Shown here in pieces: positions 1 to 8,412 of a stretch of DNA of 64,000 bases. The DNA is taken from contig JAJCXO010000005.1 of the NCBI GenBank assembly GCA_029263395.1, forward strand, positions 1-64,000, in the 5' to 3' direction. The DNA is from Acidobacteriota bacterium (GTDB taxonomy: Bacteria; Acidobacteriota; Thermoanaerobaculia; Multivoradales; J023). Every line of letters begins with the position of its first letter. Positions within the stretch are counted from its first letter, which is position 1. A model generated the notes under the pieces. The model had not been told where the DNA came from. It did no database searches and saw nothing but the letters and a program-made list of their open reading frames with translations. A program made the position numbers and the translations under genes.

Positions 1-376
1 TGCTGAGGACGTAGCGCAGTCGGCCGATCAGGGCCTCGTCTTCGGGACTGATCGGGATGAGATGATATCTCTCGCGCCAAAAGGAACCTCGCCAACCGAT
101 GATACGACCGGCTTCCCTGGCCAGGTTGCTGTTGACGAAGGCCATGAACTTTGCGAGCTGTTCAGCGTCCTCGGGGGTCAGAATCATGTGGTAGTGGCTC
201 GAGGCCGCAACGACCGCATGAATTTTGACGGGATGCTTTTCCTGCGCCCGACCAAGGATACCGACGAAAATTCGGCGAAACTGGCTAGTGACGGGCAGCA
301 TGTAGAAGCCGCAAATTGTGGATGTGGAGACTTCGACGCTCCATCCGGGTGGGATGTATCTCGGTCCTCGTGACAT
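1..376 (-). CDS. REP-associated / IS200-like Y1 transposase, 3' part outside window
   Basis: Reading the minus strand from an ATG at 376 gives 125 uninterrupted residues that run off the window edge. The start MSRGPRYIPPGW, then VKIHAVVAASSHYHMILTPE with its HYH (HUH) metal-binding pair and a WRERYH segment, match the Y1 transposases of the REP-associated (RAYT) or TnpA_REP type. These are single-strand DNA transposases that cut and join hairpin ends through a tyrosine in the C-terminal part, which lies beyond base 1. The reading frame is intact as far as seen. The 945 bases upstream are gene-free and rich in repeats, as is usual around such genes. The window also holds several short palindromic dispersed repeats that could be substrates, but that link is inference. 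Family fairly sure, subfamily less so. Confidence 0.8.
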   Translation of the reverse strand, partial: MSRGPRYIPPGWSVEVSTSTICGFYMLPVTSQFRRIFVGILGRAQEKHPVKIHAVVAASSHYHMILTPEDAEQLAKFMAFVNSNLAREAGRIIGWRGSFWRERYHLIPISPEDEALIGRLRYVLS

Positions 377-620
377 AGGGTGTTCTCCCGAAAATCAGCG
401 CCTTGGAGTGGGAGGGAAACTGCGCAGCCACGCGCCGCGTGCGCCCTCTCCTCTTTCGGAGCTGGTTTCTCGAGGCATCGAGTGGTGGCGGCGGTTGGCC
501 GCAAGCGCACCCGGTGCCTACACCCCTATAAAGACGGAAATAAGGTCTCCGATCTTTTGGGTTTGGCGAAAATTGTCTCCGCCGATCGAAACGGCTGCCT
601 CCTGCGATCGCACTCGTGAC

Positions 621-709
621 GACCCTGCCCCTGACTGACCCTGATCGACCCTGACCCTGACTGACCCTGACTGACCCTGACCCTGACTGACCCTGACCCT
701 GACCCTGAA
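621..709. repeat. GACCCT/GACTGA microsatellite-like tract
   Basis: About 89 bases built almost wholly from alternating CTGACC and CTGA blocks, such as CTGACCCTGACTGACCCTGA. Nothing codes through it in any convincing frame. Likely prone to slippage. Confidence 0.85.
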
Positions 710-813
710 CTAGAGGTTCAGGGCGGTTTGCGGGTCGAATTCGTCCGAATTCGGCGAATTCTGGCCAGTTCTGGGTGATTCGCCGGAGAAGCCCAGAAAA
801 CTACACCCAGGAG

Positions 814-1093
814 AAGACCTTTCCGTCGTCAAAACTAGCTCTCTCCCACCGGGAGGACGCCATACGATCGTCATGAGTCACGTCCAACGACGGGAGAACG
901 CCTGTTGCACGTTGGGTCAGGGGGGCCAACGGCGGGAAAAGACCTTTCCTTCGTCACAACACATCTCCTGCCGGGCGCGGGGCGGGAGTTGAAAGGCCGG
1001 AGACGTCTGGTCCCGCCGCCAGGACGCGAGTTGGGGCTAGGGAGTGGCTGGCTACCGCCGCCTTTGGAAGTGTTTTTGACGACGAAAGGTCTT
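814..1093. repeat. three copies of a 20-21 bp motif, two direct and one inverted
   Basis: AAGACCTTTCCGTCGTCAAA (814-834) recurs as AAGACCTTTCCTTCGTCACA (939-959) and in reverse as TTTTGACGACGAAAGGTCTT (1074-1093). The first two copies are each followed by a CTCTC/CATCTCC stretch and a CCGGG block, so the repeated unit is larger than the core. The inverted third copy would let a transcript form a stem of about 20 bp closed by a loop of about 115 bases. The nearby Y1 transposase makes a mobile-repeat origin plausible. Confidence 0.6.
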
Positions 1094-1321
1094 CGGGTGA
1101 CGGTGAGGGGTGGTTTCGGGGCGGGGGCTAGGCCGAGATGGCAGGCCTCCGAAGGGTACGTCCTCGTCGACGGGTCATCGTGGACCAGATGATGAGAGAC
1201 TCCCTCTCGTGGCATACTGACCCAGGCGCCCAGGGTCCAAGGGTTTGGGCTCAGCAGGATCGCTACCGCTGATTACCCCCAGCGTTCTACAGCAAGCAGG
1301 TTATATAGATGAGGTGTTGCA

Positions 1322-1945
1322 ATGACTCCAAGTGAAATCGCAAGTAACTATAACCAGCTTGCTGATCACTGGAATAGCGATACGTTTCCACGGCTCAATG
1401 GTATTGAGCAGCACGAGCGAGCGATTGCCTTTCTCGAAGAGAAGCGTCGTGCGCTTGATGTTGGTTGTGGAAGTAGCGGCAGAATTATCGATCTTTTGAC
1501 GAGCCATGGCTTTGATGTCGAGGGCCTGGACTATTCGCCTCGCATGATTGAGTTGGCGAAACAACGCCATCCCAATATCCCATTGCATCAGGCCGATATC
1601 TGCGACTGGAGCTTGCCAAGAAAGTACGACTTCATATCGGCCTGGGATAGCATTTGGCACCTCCCTTTGGCGAGCCAAGAGCCCGTGATGAAGAAAATCA
1701 TGCAGGGCTTAAACCCCGGCGGTGTTTTCATCTTCACCTCAGGTGGTGTGGACGCGCCGTCTGAGAAAGTTGATTCCGCCATGGGCCCTCAGATGTACTA
1801 CAGCGTCTTGGGTATTCCGGCCACACTCAAGTTGATATCCGAATCGGGATGTGTGTGCAGGCATCTGGAATATGATCAATATCCAGAGTTGCATCTATAC
1901 GTCATTGCACAGAGAGCCAAACAACAGCCTCCGTCGGCTTCATGA
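1322..1945 (+). CDS. class I SAM-dependent methyltransferase
   Basis: A 207-residue protein with the Rossmann methyltransferase signature: motif I ALDVGCGSSGRIIDLL near residues 40-55, an acidic motif II after VEGLDYSPRMIELAKQRHP, and the post-I segment ADICDWSLPRKYDFISAWDS ending in a hydrophobic strand. The usual GxGxG is GCGSSG. It would transfer a methyl group from S-adenosylmethionine to an unidentified small molecule; the size and YDFI..WDSIWHL segment resemble the Methyltransf_25/11 type. The ATG follows GAGG at proper spacing. It stands alone, pointing toward the convergent protease gene, and its codon use seems slightly more AT-rich than its neighbours. Substrate unknown. Confidence 0.85.
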   Translation: MTPSEIASNYNQLADHWNSDTFPRLNGIEQHERAIAFLEEKRRALDVGCGSSGRIIDLLTSHGFDVEGLDYSPRMIELAKQRHPNIPLHQADICDWSLPRKYDFISAWDSIWHLPLASQEPVMKKIMQGLNPGGVFIFTSGGVDAPSEKVDSAMGPQMYYSVLGIPATLKLISESGCVCRHLEYDQYPELHLYVIAQRAKQQPPSAS

Positions 1946-2033
1946 GGGGATGGTCGTCAGGTGGTTTGTTCTAGCACGGAAGATACGGTTGGGTGGCGGG
2001 GAATGCCGGTGCGACTTGGTCTGATCGTGTGCT

Positions 2034-3422
2034 CTACTTGGAGCAGGCTTTGATCGCCGCCTGTTGATCACTGCCGCGACCGATTCGACCTTCGAAACAT
2101 GCCAGTGTACGAGCGGCGTCGGAGGTGCCTTCGCAGAGATCAAGGGCGGTGGACCAGGTCCAGCCGGCGGCTTTGCCCATGTTGTGGCGGCCGCCGTGCA
2201 TCGCCCGGTCGAAGCAGCGCGGTGGCTGGCTGGCGTTGGAGGTGCCTTTGCACAAGCGCTTGATGTTGGCATCGGACCACCGTTTGTTGCCTTCGTAGTC
2301 CCACGCCATTTTGCCCTGAACCAGCTTGGCACACTCGGCCTCGATGCTGGCCTGCGTCCGCAAGACGGCTCCTCTGATCGGTTGCAGGATCACTTCGCCG
2401 ATGGCTGGACTTGTGAACACGGTGCTGTTGGCGACTTTGCGCTGCAGCTCAACCGAGATCATGATTTCCCGGTTTTCCTTGACCTCAACGGTGTCTCGCC
2501 AGGAGTTGTAACCGGACTTCGAGACTCGAACCTCGTGTTTTCCGGGGTCGATTCTCTCCAAGGTCAGGGCGCCCTCTTGGGTGGATCCCATGTTCTTGTT
2601 GTCGACAAAAATCTGGGTGGTGGCAGGTTTGGTCTGGAACATGAGCACACCGCCAGCTGCTTCGGCAATCTCGTCCGAGTTCGGCTCGGGGTCTTCAGGG
2701 TCGACCGGCTCGGCGTCGAACACCGGGCGATTCAGCTGGGAGGGGGGAACCCGCCATTGGTCGAGGTACGTCATGGCATAGTCGATTTTGACCGCAACGG
2801 CGAGGGTGGGTGCCTTGGAGATCACGATGCCGACCAGGGTGCCGTCCATGAAAATTGGACCGCCGGAGTTGCCGCGATCGATCCCAACTTTGGTGAATAG
2901 GAACTTGCGCGGATCATAGGGGTCGTTTTCATTGGTGATGGTCTCGGGCGACAGTTGCCAATCGAGATCACCCGGCTGATGACCCATCGCCGTCACTGCG
3001 GCGGCCTCTTTCAAATTCGCCGCAAATCCGATGGAAAAGGTCGGTAGCTCGCTGGGTACCCGTTCGTCGTCGACATAAATCACGGCGATATCCAGGGCTT
3101 CGTCAAAGCGGTGGACGTTCGCCTCATAACGCCGGACCGGGTCGCTATGGAATTCGACCTCGATGCTTTCGGCTTCTCCCACCACATGGTAAGCGGTCAG
3201 GATGTAAGCGATACTGCCGTCCAATCGCACGACGATCCCGGCACCGGTTTCGTCCGCCTGCTCGGACATGTGCGAGTGGATCTTGACGACCCCCTCTTTG
3301 AGCGCTTCGAGGCTGTCGTCGGCAGCGGCTGTCAGCCCGAGCGAGCTGATCAGAATTCCCGAAAAAACCATCTTTTGAATTCTGCGAATGAGTCTTCGAT
3401 AAAGTCGACGCTGATAGAACAT
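2034..3422 (-). CDS. secreted trypsin-like serine protease with PEGA domain
   Basis: A 462-residue exported protein. After an unusually Arg-rich n-region (MFYQRRLYRRLIRRIQK) comes a hydrophobic signal segment ending near TAAADD. The chymotrypsin/HtrA-fold domain shows the triad: His79 in LTAYHVVG, Asp111 in ALDIAVIYVDD and Ser186 in DRGNSGGPIF. There is no PDZ domain. Instead, a PEGA-type beta domain follows (about residues 268-330: TTQIFVDNKNMGSTQEG through PGKHEVRVSKSGY), usually a surface or wall-binding module, then a Cys-containing C-terminal region with PPRCFDRAMHGG. The start has GGAAGGAG seven bases upstream. It probably acts in the periplasm or outside; substrates unknown. It lies downstream of tonB on the same strand but 261 bases away with a hairpin between, so separate transcription is likely. 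Confidence 0.85.
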   Translation of the reverse strand: MFYQRRLYRRLIRRIQKMVFSGILISSLGLTAAADDSLEALKEGVVKIHSHMSEQADETGAGIVVRLDGSIAYILTAYHVVGEAESIEVEFHSDPVRRYEANVHRFDEALDIAVIYVDDERVPSELPTFSIGFAANLKEAAAVTAMGHQPGDLDWQLSPETITNENDPYDPRKFLFTKVGIDRGNSGGPIFMDGTLVGIVISKAPTLAVAVKIDYAMTYLDQWRVPPSQLNRPVFDAEPVDPEDPEPNSDEIAEAAGGVLMFQTKPATTQIFVDNKNMGSTQEGALTLERIDPGKHEVRVSKSGYNSWRDTVEVKENREIMISVELQRKVANSTVFTSPAIGEVILQPIRGAVLRTQASIEAECAKLVQGKMAWDYEGNKRWSDANIKRLCKGTSNASQPPRCFDRAMHGGRHNMGKAAGWTWSTALDLCEGTSDAARTLACFEGRIGRGSDQQAAIKACSK

Positions 3423-3574
3423 CGTAAGCTCCTTCCAACGTGCCTCGGTGCTTTCAAAGCTGAAACTTCAAAGTGAGGTTAGCACGAGTCATGTGGAAGG
3501 ATAGAAGTCTGCGGCAGGCGTTTTGTTTATTCTGGCCTGGCCGCGCTGGACCCTGCCGGAAAGGGTAGCTGTTA

Positions 3575-3599
3575 CCACCCGGAATATACCTCCGGGTGG
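3575..3599 (-). terminator. GC-rich perfect hairpin between tonB and the protease gene
   Basis: CCACCCGGA and TCCGGGTGG form a perfect 9-bp stem around a 7-base loop (ATATACC), about 85 bases past the tonB stop on the minus strand. There is no clear U tract, so it is either a U-less terminator or an mRNA-stabilising structure. Confidence 0.4.
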
Positions 3600-3683
3600 A
3601 ATGTGGCTTATTGCATCGACGCCATGGTCGAACATGCGGTGATGCATCCGTTGCGTCACCGCTTCCAGCTCGAGCAATGGCTG

Positions 3684-4409
3684 CTACTGCAAGGAAAAGT
3701 TGATCAGTAGATTGAGGTAAACCGCCACTGGTTTACCTTCAAGGGTTGCCGGCTTGTATCGCCATTGTTTGACTGTCTCGATCGCGGATTCGGTCAATCC
3801 CAGGGGGAGCGGTTTCAGCGCTCGGACTTTCGTCACGTTGCCCATGGCATCAACAATGGCTTCGAGGATGACTACACCTTGAATGCGTCCGCGCCGAGCA
3901 TCTTCGGAGTATTTTGGTTGCGGTGAGAAAATTTTCTCAGGACCCACAACTCCGCCGCCAACTTGCAGCACGTCACCCTGGCCAAACGCATCGGCTTGGG
4001 GTGGCGCGTCGGGGATGCCGAACACCGCGGCGTCAGTTTCGGGCAGCTCGATGTCGAGCTCAATGGAGATTTCGACTTCGATCGGCTCCGGCTCATCGGG
4101 GGTGGGGTCGGGGATTGGAATCCGGCGCGTCTTGCGCTTCGGAACTTCTTGGCGCCTAGGGGCGGGTGGCTTGAACTGTACCTGTTGGACGACATAAACC
4201 TCTTGCGCCCGAGCGGGGCGTTCGTCGGGGGTCGCCAGCAGCTGCGGAAAGGTGACAATCAGCAAGACAACGTGGAAGACCATCGCAGCGAGCAGGGCCC
4301 ACTGGAGATTTCGGCGTTCCGAAGCGTCTTTGTCGACCTGAGCTTGCAGCTCGTGATCGATATCGGTCATCGGAGGGTTGGAGTCGGGAGTGTCCGGTTT
4401 TGGTGTCAT
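3684..4409 (-). CDS. energy transducer TonB family protein
   Basis: A 241-residue TonB-type protein. It has a cytoplasmic head of about 35 residues, one membrane anchor (NLQWALLAAMVFHVVLLIVTF, about residues 34-54), a Pro- and Glu-rich periplasmic linker (PPAPRRQEVPKRKTRRIP, then PDPTPDEPEPIEVEISIEL), and a C-terminal TonB domain with SEDARRGRIQGVVILEAIVD, MGNVTKV and the diagnostic TVKQWRYKPATLEGKPV. It would pass energy from an ExbB/ExbD motor to outer-membrane receptors. Neither exbBD nor a TonB-dependent receptor is in the window. GAGG precedes the ATG. The long cytoplasmic head and acidic rather than basic linker are mild departures from enterobacterial TonB. Confidence 0.9.
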   Translation of the reverse strand: MTPKPDTPDSNPPMTDIDHELQAQVDKDASERRNLQWALLAAMVFHVVLLIVTFPQLLATPDERPARAQEVYVVQQVQFKPPAPRRQEVPKRKTRRIPIPDPTPDEPEPIEVEISIELDIELPETDAAVFGIPDAPPQADAFGQGDVLQVGGGVVGPEKIFSPQPKYSEDARRGRIQGVVILEAIVDAMGNVTKVRALKPLPLGLTESAIETVKQWRYKPATLEGKPVAVYLNLLINFSLQ

Positions 4410-4760
4410 ATTGGCCTCGTGGGTGACCAGATCCGGCTTGTCCTGACCGTTGTCGTTCCGAAAGAGGAGGGCTCGAATGGACGCTCAACGTGACAAGCGG
4501 ATGAATGGGCGTCTTGTCCGTACCCAGGATCGGGTACGGAGCGAAGTCAGGAGTTTTCAGACTGCAAGATAGGTGCCCGGAGTAGGTCCTCCAGGTTGCG
4601 CTTCCAAGGGTAGGTCTCCCGGGCAGGTCTTCCAGGTGGCAGCTCTTTCGCGAGCGACCCTGAGCCCGGCGTTCCACGGGCAGATACGGCCGTATCCGCC
4701 GAAGGTTCTGGCTGTTGCCAGGACGCTACGGGCGGGGTGCCAGGTGCCTTCCTGATGGCG
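4410..4760. other. gene-free spacer with a 18-bp near-repeat
   Basis: No supported gene. GTAGGTCCTCCAGGTTGC (4582-4599) recurs 41 bases on as GCAGGTCTTCCAGGTGGC (4623-4640), 15 of 18 identical, with a third partial copy GTAGGTCTCCCGGGC between them. The left part presumably holds the tonB promoter. Confidence 0.5.
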
Positions 4761-6173
4761 TCAAGAAACTGGTTTGTCGGCGGCGTCTAGCGTCAGTTCG
4801 AGGTCCTGGCGGCGATAGAGGCAGGTGCCCCGAACGTCCTCGCAGACGTAATAGAGGGCATATCCGCGCAGCGTCGCCGAGCCGCTAAAGTTGTTCGGGC
4901 TACGGACTTCGAGCTCGATCCTACGCTCTTCCGAACTGACCGCTTGCTGCGGGTTGGGCACGCTGAGCTGGCGGCTGTCGACCTGCCATCCGGTGGGTGG
5001 CTCGATCCACAGGATCAAGTCGTCGACTTCGTTGTTCCAATGTGCCTTGATTGTGTTGTTGGGGCGGAAGACAGCGTGCACTCTGCCGGTTGCGCCCGCT
5101 GCCATCTTGGCCGGTACCAGAGTGAGTTCGGCGCGGATGAACCCTCTGGCGTCGCGTCGGATCCTGCCTTCTGGGTCCGGGGATGAGCTGGCGGTGGCAT
5201 CGCCAGCAAATTGTTTGGCGGGGCTAGCGATTTCAGCTCCCCGCGGTTCAACCGGCAAAATGGCGGGTGTTTCGCCGCGAGCGACTATGTCGTGTCGCGC
5301 TTCGTCGACCCAATCGTAAAAGGGGTAGGGTTTGTCCAGCCGGGGGCCGTATTGCTGAATGCGACGTCGCCAAATGTATTGATTCGGGTTGATGTCGAGG
5401 GCGATACCCCAATGTTCGACGGCGCGTTGAAAATCGTCCGGTTGTCTGCGGTCGGAATCGTAGCGACTGCGGTAGGCCACTCCGAGGCGGAAGTGGGTTG
5501 AGCCGTGGCCAGGATCGGCTACGAGGGCCTTTTGGTAGGTTGCGATGGCTCGATCGAGTTCGGCCTCGTCACCCCAAAGATACAGCGCTTCAGCGTAACG
5601 GCGTTTGGCTTCAGTGGTTGTGGCTGCCGCCGCTAGCTTTGTGAGGTTGGGTTGTGTGACCGTGGGCGGCTGGCTCGTCGGCGCCGTTGCATCTAGGGCC
5701 AGAAATGCATCGAGTGACTCGAGCTTGCCACGGAAGCGGATCACTCCCAACTCGTCGATCAGTAAGGTGATCGGAACCACCTCGACGCCGAGCAGATTGA
5801 GTGAGTCGACCATAATCGGCCACCCCATCTGCTTCCATTGCATGAACAACCGGGTTCGGTTGGGATGTTGCTCCTGAACGATCCCCACCATTTGGATCGT
5901 CCCGTCGTCTTGCAGCTTCTTGGTTGCGTCGTGCCACCCGGGCACGTGTCGTCTACAGCCCGCTCACCAGGAAGCCCACACATGCAGGACCAGTTTGCGA
6001 CCGCGGAAGGTACCGAGCGAAACCGGCTTTCCGTCGTCCAGAGCGGGCAGGGTGAGGTCTGGAAATACGTCACCGACGCGGAACTCTAGAGGTGCCGCGT
6101 CAACGGGTCCGAGTGCAACCATCATCATCGCCCATGCTAAAACGACGAGGGACAGAACGCGAGAAGTCTTCAT
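4761..6173 (-). CDS. TlpA/thioredoxin-like selenoprotein with TPR and DsbD-like C-terminal domain (in-frame TGA = Sec)
   Basis: Two open stretches in one frame are joined by a single TGA at 5966-5964. The first begins with a signal peptide (MKTSRVLSLVVLAWAMMMVAL, then GPVDA) and a redoxin start (RVGDVFPDLTLPALDDG) and ends at LVLHVWASW. The TGA follows, then AGCRRHVPGWHDATKKLQ. Thioredoxin-fold oxidoreductases have WASWCxxC here, so the TGA sits exactly on the first redox cysteine and gives U-A-G-C. The fold continues to the cis-Pro strand VEVVPITLLIDELGVIRFRG. Next come tetratricopeptide-like helices (AIATYQKALVADPGHGSTHF; AVEHWGIALDINPNQ) and a beta-rich C-terminal domain with YYVCEDVRGTCLYRRQDL, resembling the DsbD alpha domain. 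Total 470 residues with Sec at 70. The hairpin at 5930-5946 supports recoding. A pseudogene is less likely, since both sides are intact. The machinery genes (selA/B/C/D) are not in this window. Confidence 0.85.
5930..5946 (-). promoter_or_regulatory. candidate bacterial SECIS hairpin
   Basis: On the minus-strand RNA, CGUGCC and GGCACG pair as a perfect 6-bp stem around the loop CGGGU. The loop begins 23 bases after the UGA, and its second base is G. Known bacterial SECIS elements sit inside the coding region with the apical loop about 16-37 bases past the UGA and a G in the first two loop positions, so spacing, size and loop fit. The lower part of the stem is poorly paired by eye. Confidence 0.65.
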
Positions 6174-6849
6174 GGCTGCGATTACGCAGCCGAGGCACGA
6201 GCGGTTCGGTCGGATTCGGTCTGGAGTTCGACGTCCGTCTTTAGCTTCGAGGAAACGCGATTGATACCGACCTCTTGAGTCTTCGTCCCGTCAGGGACGT
6301 CATCACTGAGCGAGGGGTTTTCAACCCCTCGTGCGGGACTTGAAGCTCGGCTTTGGAAATGGCCCCGACCGTCCAGAGCCCGAAGGACGAGGTGGGCCGG
6401 GTGTGGAGTCACTGTTGAGCATGCTAGGCCCCAACGGGAGTCCGGTCGGCCGGTGGCCAGTTCCGAAGGCGAGCTTGAGTTGAGCGGAATGAGCGAGTGC
6501 TAGCAGTCTTTCTTTATATCATTGGTATTGTCGAATAGCTATAGTTGCATGTTAAAGTGAACCGGCGGCCCACCTTGCCGCGTAGCAGGACGCCGGTTTT
6601 GAAGAGAGATCATCGTCGTCAGCTGGTAAAGCGCATCCATCACCCCCTTAGTGTCAAGGTCTTTGGTGTTTTTTCTCTCTCTCATGCAGGGGACTTATCG
6701 CAAGGTTGATGCCAGGCTGGCCTAGATTGTCTAAACAACTGATAACTATTGCCTTAAGCGATTAAGGTCATGATCGGATGGCAAACGTCGGAGCGGGGAA
6801 TCGGGGAATCTTTCCCGTTTTGAGAGCCGCTTGAGCCGAGAGGATCTCG
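6174..6849. other. divergent intergenic region with a dispersed repeat
   Basis: No gene found between the selenoprotein start and the NtrC-type regulator start. It carries one copy of a 48-bp dispersed repeat (6286-6333). The stretch from about 6500 to 6790 is clearly AT-richer than the rest, with runs such as TTTCTTTATATCATTGG, and probably holds the promoters of the two divergent units. I could not single out a convincing -35/-10 or -24/-12 pair. Confidence 0.5.
6286..6333. repeat. 48-bp dispersed repeat, copy 1
   Basis: Begins TCCCGTCAGGGACGTCATCA and ends GAGGGGTTTTCAACCCCTC-GTG. It contains two hairpins: TCCC/GGGA, and GAGGGGTT/AACCCCTC (8 bp, 3-base loop). A copy with two substitutions sits at 32953-33000, 26 kb away. 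Noncoding; a REP-like mobile repeat is the likeliest reading. Confidence 0.8.
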
Positions 6850-8214
6850 ATGTCTAAACACAAGCAGCGAATCTTGGTGGTTGATGATGAGCCCGCGATG
6901 CGGGAGGTGTTGGAGGTGCGGCTACCGCCCTGGGGTTTTGATGTTTCGTTGGCCAGCAATGGAGAAGAAGCGCGTGATCTCGCCGAGACGATGGATCCAG
7001 ATCTGGTGATCTCGGACGTTGTCCTACCCGATGTCACGGGTCTCGAGCTCCTGCGTTGGCTCAAAAGTGGCAACACCCATCGGCCGGTGATTCTGATGAC
7101 GGCGTATGGCTCGATCGACGTGGCGGTTGATGCGATGAAGGAAGGGGCTCAGGATTTCCTCACCAAGCCACTCGACTACGTCAAGCTGAGAGCGATCCTC
7201 GACGAGGCCCGCACGCTTGCTGATCCAGAGCAGGAAAACGAGCGGCAGGTGACTGGGTTGGGTCCGCTGGTCGGGTCGAGCAAGCCGATGCGGGCGCTGT
7301 ATCGAATGATCGAGCTGTTGGGGCAGAATGAAGCTTCGGCGATCATCACGGGTGAAAGCGGAACCGGCAAGGAGCTGGTGGCGCAAGCAATTCACGATCT
7401 CAGCCCGCGTGAGGGACCATGTGTTGCGGTTAACGCCGCCGCCATTCCGGAGGGGATCACCGAGAGCGAGTTGTTTGGGCACGACAAAGGGGCGTTTACG
7501 GGCGCCACGTCCAGCCGGCCCGGCTGTTTCGAGATGGCGGATCGTGGCACGCTGTTTCTGGACGAGTTGGCGGAGATGCCGATGATCCTGCAGCCTAAAT
7601 TCTTGCGCGTGCTCGAGGACTCCAAGGTGCGCCGGGTCGGCAGCAGCCACGAGCGGCAGTTCGACGTAAGAGTGTTGGCGGCAACCAACCGTGATCCCGA
7701 GCGTGCCGTCGAGGAACATCGACTGCGGGGCGATCTTTATTATCGGCTCAATGTTTTTACCGTGAGGGTGCCAGCGCTGAGGGAGCGGCGGGATGATATC
7801 CCGCTGTTGGCCCGGCACTTCGTACAGCAATTCAATCGTAAACACGGCGCCCGAGTCGACGGCTTCAGGAATGGAGCACTCGAGCTGTTGTCCAACTACG
7901 GTTGGCCCGGCAATGTCCGTGAGCTGCGCAATGCCATCGAGCGTGCTGTGATCTTGGCTCAGCGCGGCAAGATCGGTAGGCGCCATCTGCCACCTCAACT
8001 CCGACGCCCGGGAGGCGGAGTCAGGTCGAGCCTGGTCCTACCACCCGGTGTCAGTATGGCGGAAGCAGAGAAACTCCTCATCTTGGAGACCCTCGAGCAG
8101 GTCGGCAACAACAAGGCGGAAGCGGCTCGTCGCCTCGGCCTCGACGTCAAAACGATCCGCAACCGGTTGCGGACCTACGGCGGGACACCCGCGGGTGCCC
8201 CGACTCCCAACTAA
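6850..8214 (+). CDS. sigma-54-dependent response regulator, NtrC/GlrR type
   Basis: A 454-residue activator with all three parts. The receiver domain has acidic DDE at 12-14, phospho-acceptor Asp56 in VISDVVLPDVTG and Lys106 in FLTKP. The AAA+ domain has Walker A GESGTGKE (168-175), the sigma-54 contact loop GAFTGA (214-219) and Walker B TLFLDEL. A Fis-type helix-turn-helix lies at the C-terminus (NNKAEAARRLGLDVKTIRNRL). It would activate sigma-54 promoters when phosphorylated, probably by the HAMP kinase encoded 198 bases downstream. With that kinase and the QseG-like lipoprotein the trio recalls the enterobacterial GlrR-GlrK-QseG (QseFEG) envelope-stress system, but in another gene order (regulator first). 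GAGAGGA precedes the ATG. Target promoters unknown. Confidence 0.92.
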   Translation: MSKHKQRILVVDDEPAMREVLEVRLPPWGFDVSLASNGEEARDLAETMDPDLVISDVVLPDVTGLELLRWLKSGNTHRPVILMTAYGSIDVAVDAMKEGAQDFLTKPLDYVKLRAILDEARTLADPEQENERQVTGLGPLVGSSKPMRALYRMIELLGQNEASAIITGESGTGKELVAQAIHDLSPREGPCVAVNAAAIPEGITESELFGHDKGAFTGATSSRPGCFEMADRGTLFLDELAEMPMILQPKFLRVLEDSKVRRVGSSHERQFDVRVLAATNRDPERAVEEHRLRGDLYYRLNVFTVRVPALRERRDDIPLLARHFVQQFNRKHGARVDGFRNGALELLSNYGWPGNVRELRNAIERAVILAQRGKIGRRHLPPQLRRPGGGVRSSLVLPPGVSMAEAEKLLILETLEQVGNNKAEAARRLGLDVKTIRNRLRTYGGTPAGAPTPN

Positions 8215-8259
8215 GAGGGCGTGGAAACTCACCCCATGCTGAAGAACAAATCTTCTCGA

Positions 8260-8366
8260 CCCCAAAGGGGTTGCACTCCACAGTCCAGGGTGGCGCGGGT
8301 ACCCAGGGTGGCGCGGCGCTTCGCGCCAGCTGACCCTGGGCTTTGGTATAGAACCCCTTCAGGGTT
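8260..8366. repeat. nested palindromic intergenic element
   Basis: Outer arms are CCCCAAAGGGGTTG at the left and GAACCCCTTCAGGGTT at the right. Inside, CCCAGGGTGGCGC pairs with GCGCCAGCTGACCCTGGG, and a further GGCGC-GGCGCTTC-GCGCC hairpin forms the tip. CCAGGGTGGCGCG occurs twice in tandem on the left arm. The element separates the regulator and kinase genes of one apparent operon. From memory, similar 'ccc-aaa-ggggttg ... accctggg' cruciform repeats are common in Planctomycetes and some Acidobacteria; this was not checked. Confidence 0.7.
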
Positions 8367-8412
8367 CGAGCGCGCTGCGCGCCAAGGTCCTCCTTGTTCG
8401 GTTTAGGTCGCC

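Larger units (their letters stand above)
377..1321. other. gene-free, repeat-rich spacer
   Basis: No convincing gene between the transposase start and the methyltransferase start. It holds a CTGACC/CCTGA microrepeat tract (621-709) and three related copies of a 20-21 bp motif (814-1093), two direct and one inverted. The short open frames here have skewed composition, lack ribosome sites and show no recognisable domain. A TATATA stretch at about 1302 just before the methyltransferase could be a -10 element, but no good -35 accompanies it. Confidence 0.6.

Noticed and set aside
905-1192. 95-residue open frame
   Set aside because: Low-complexity composition through the repeat region, no ribosome site, no recognisable domain; a frame of similar length lies opposite.
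2064-2900. 278-residue plus-strand open frame
   Set aside because: Lies antisense to the serine protease with a complete catalytic triad; the GC-rich codon pattern creates it.
3491-3710. Possible gene remnant on the plus strand (CYHPEYTSGWNVAYCIDAMV)
   Set aside because: The reading ends quickly in both directions, matches no family I know and contains the hairpin at 3575-3599.
4761-6173. Two separate genes or a nonsense-mutated pseudogene
   Set aside because: Both halves are one frame with no shift, the TGA sits precisely on the redox Cys, the rest of the fold is intact and a SECIS-like hairpin follows.
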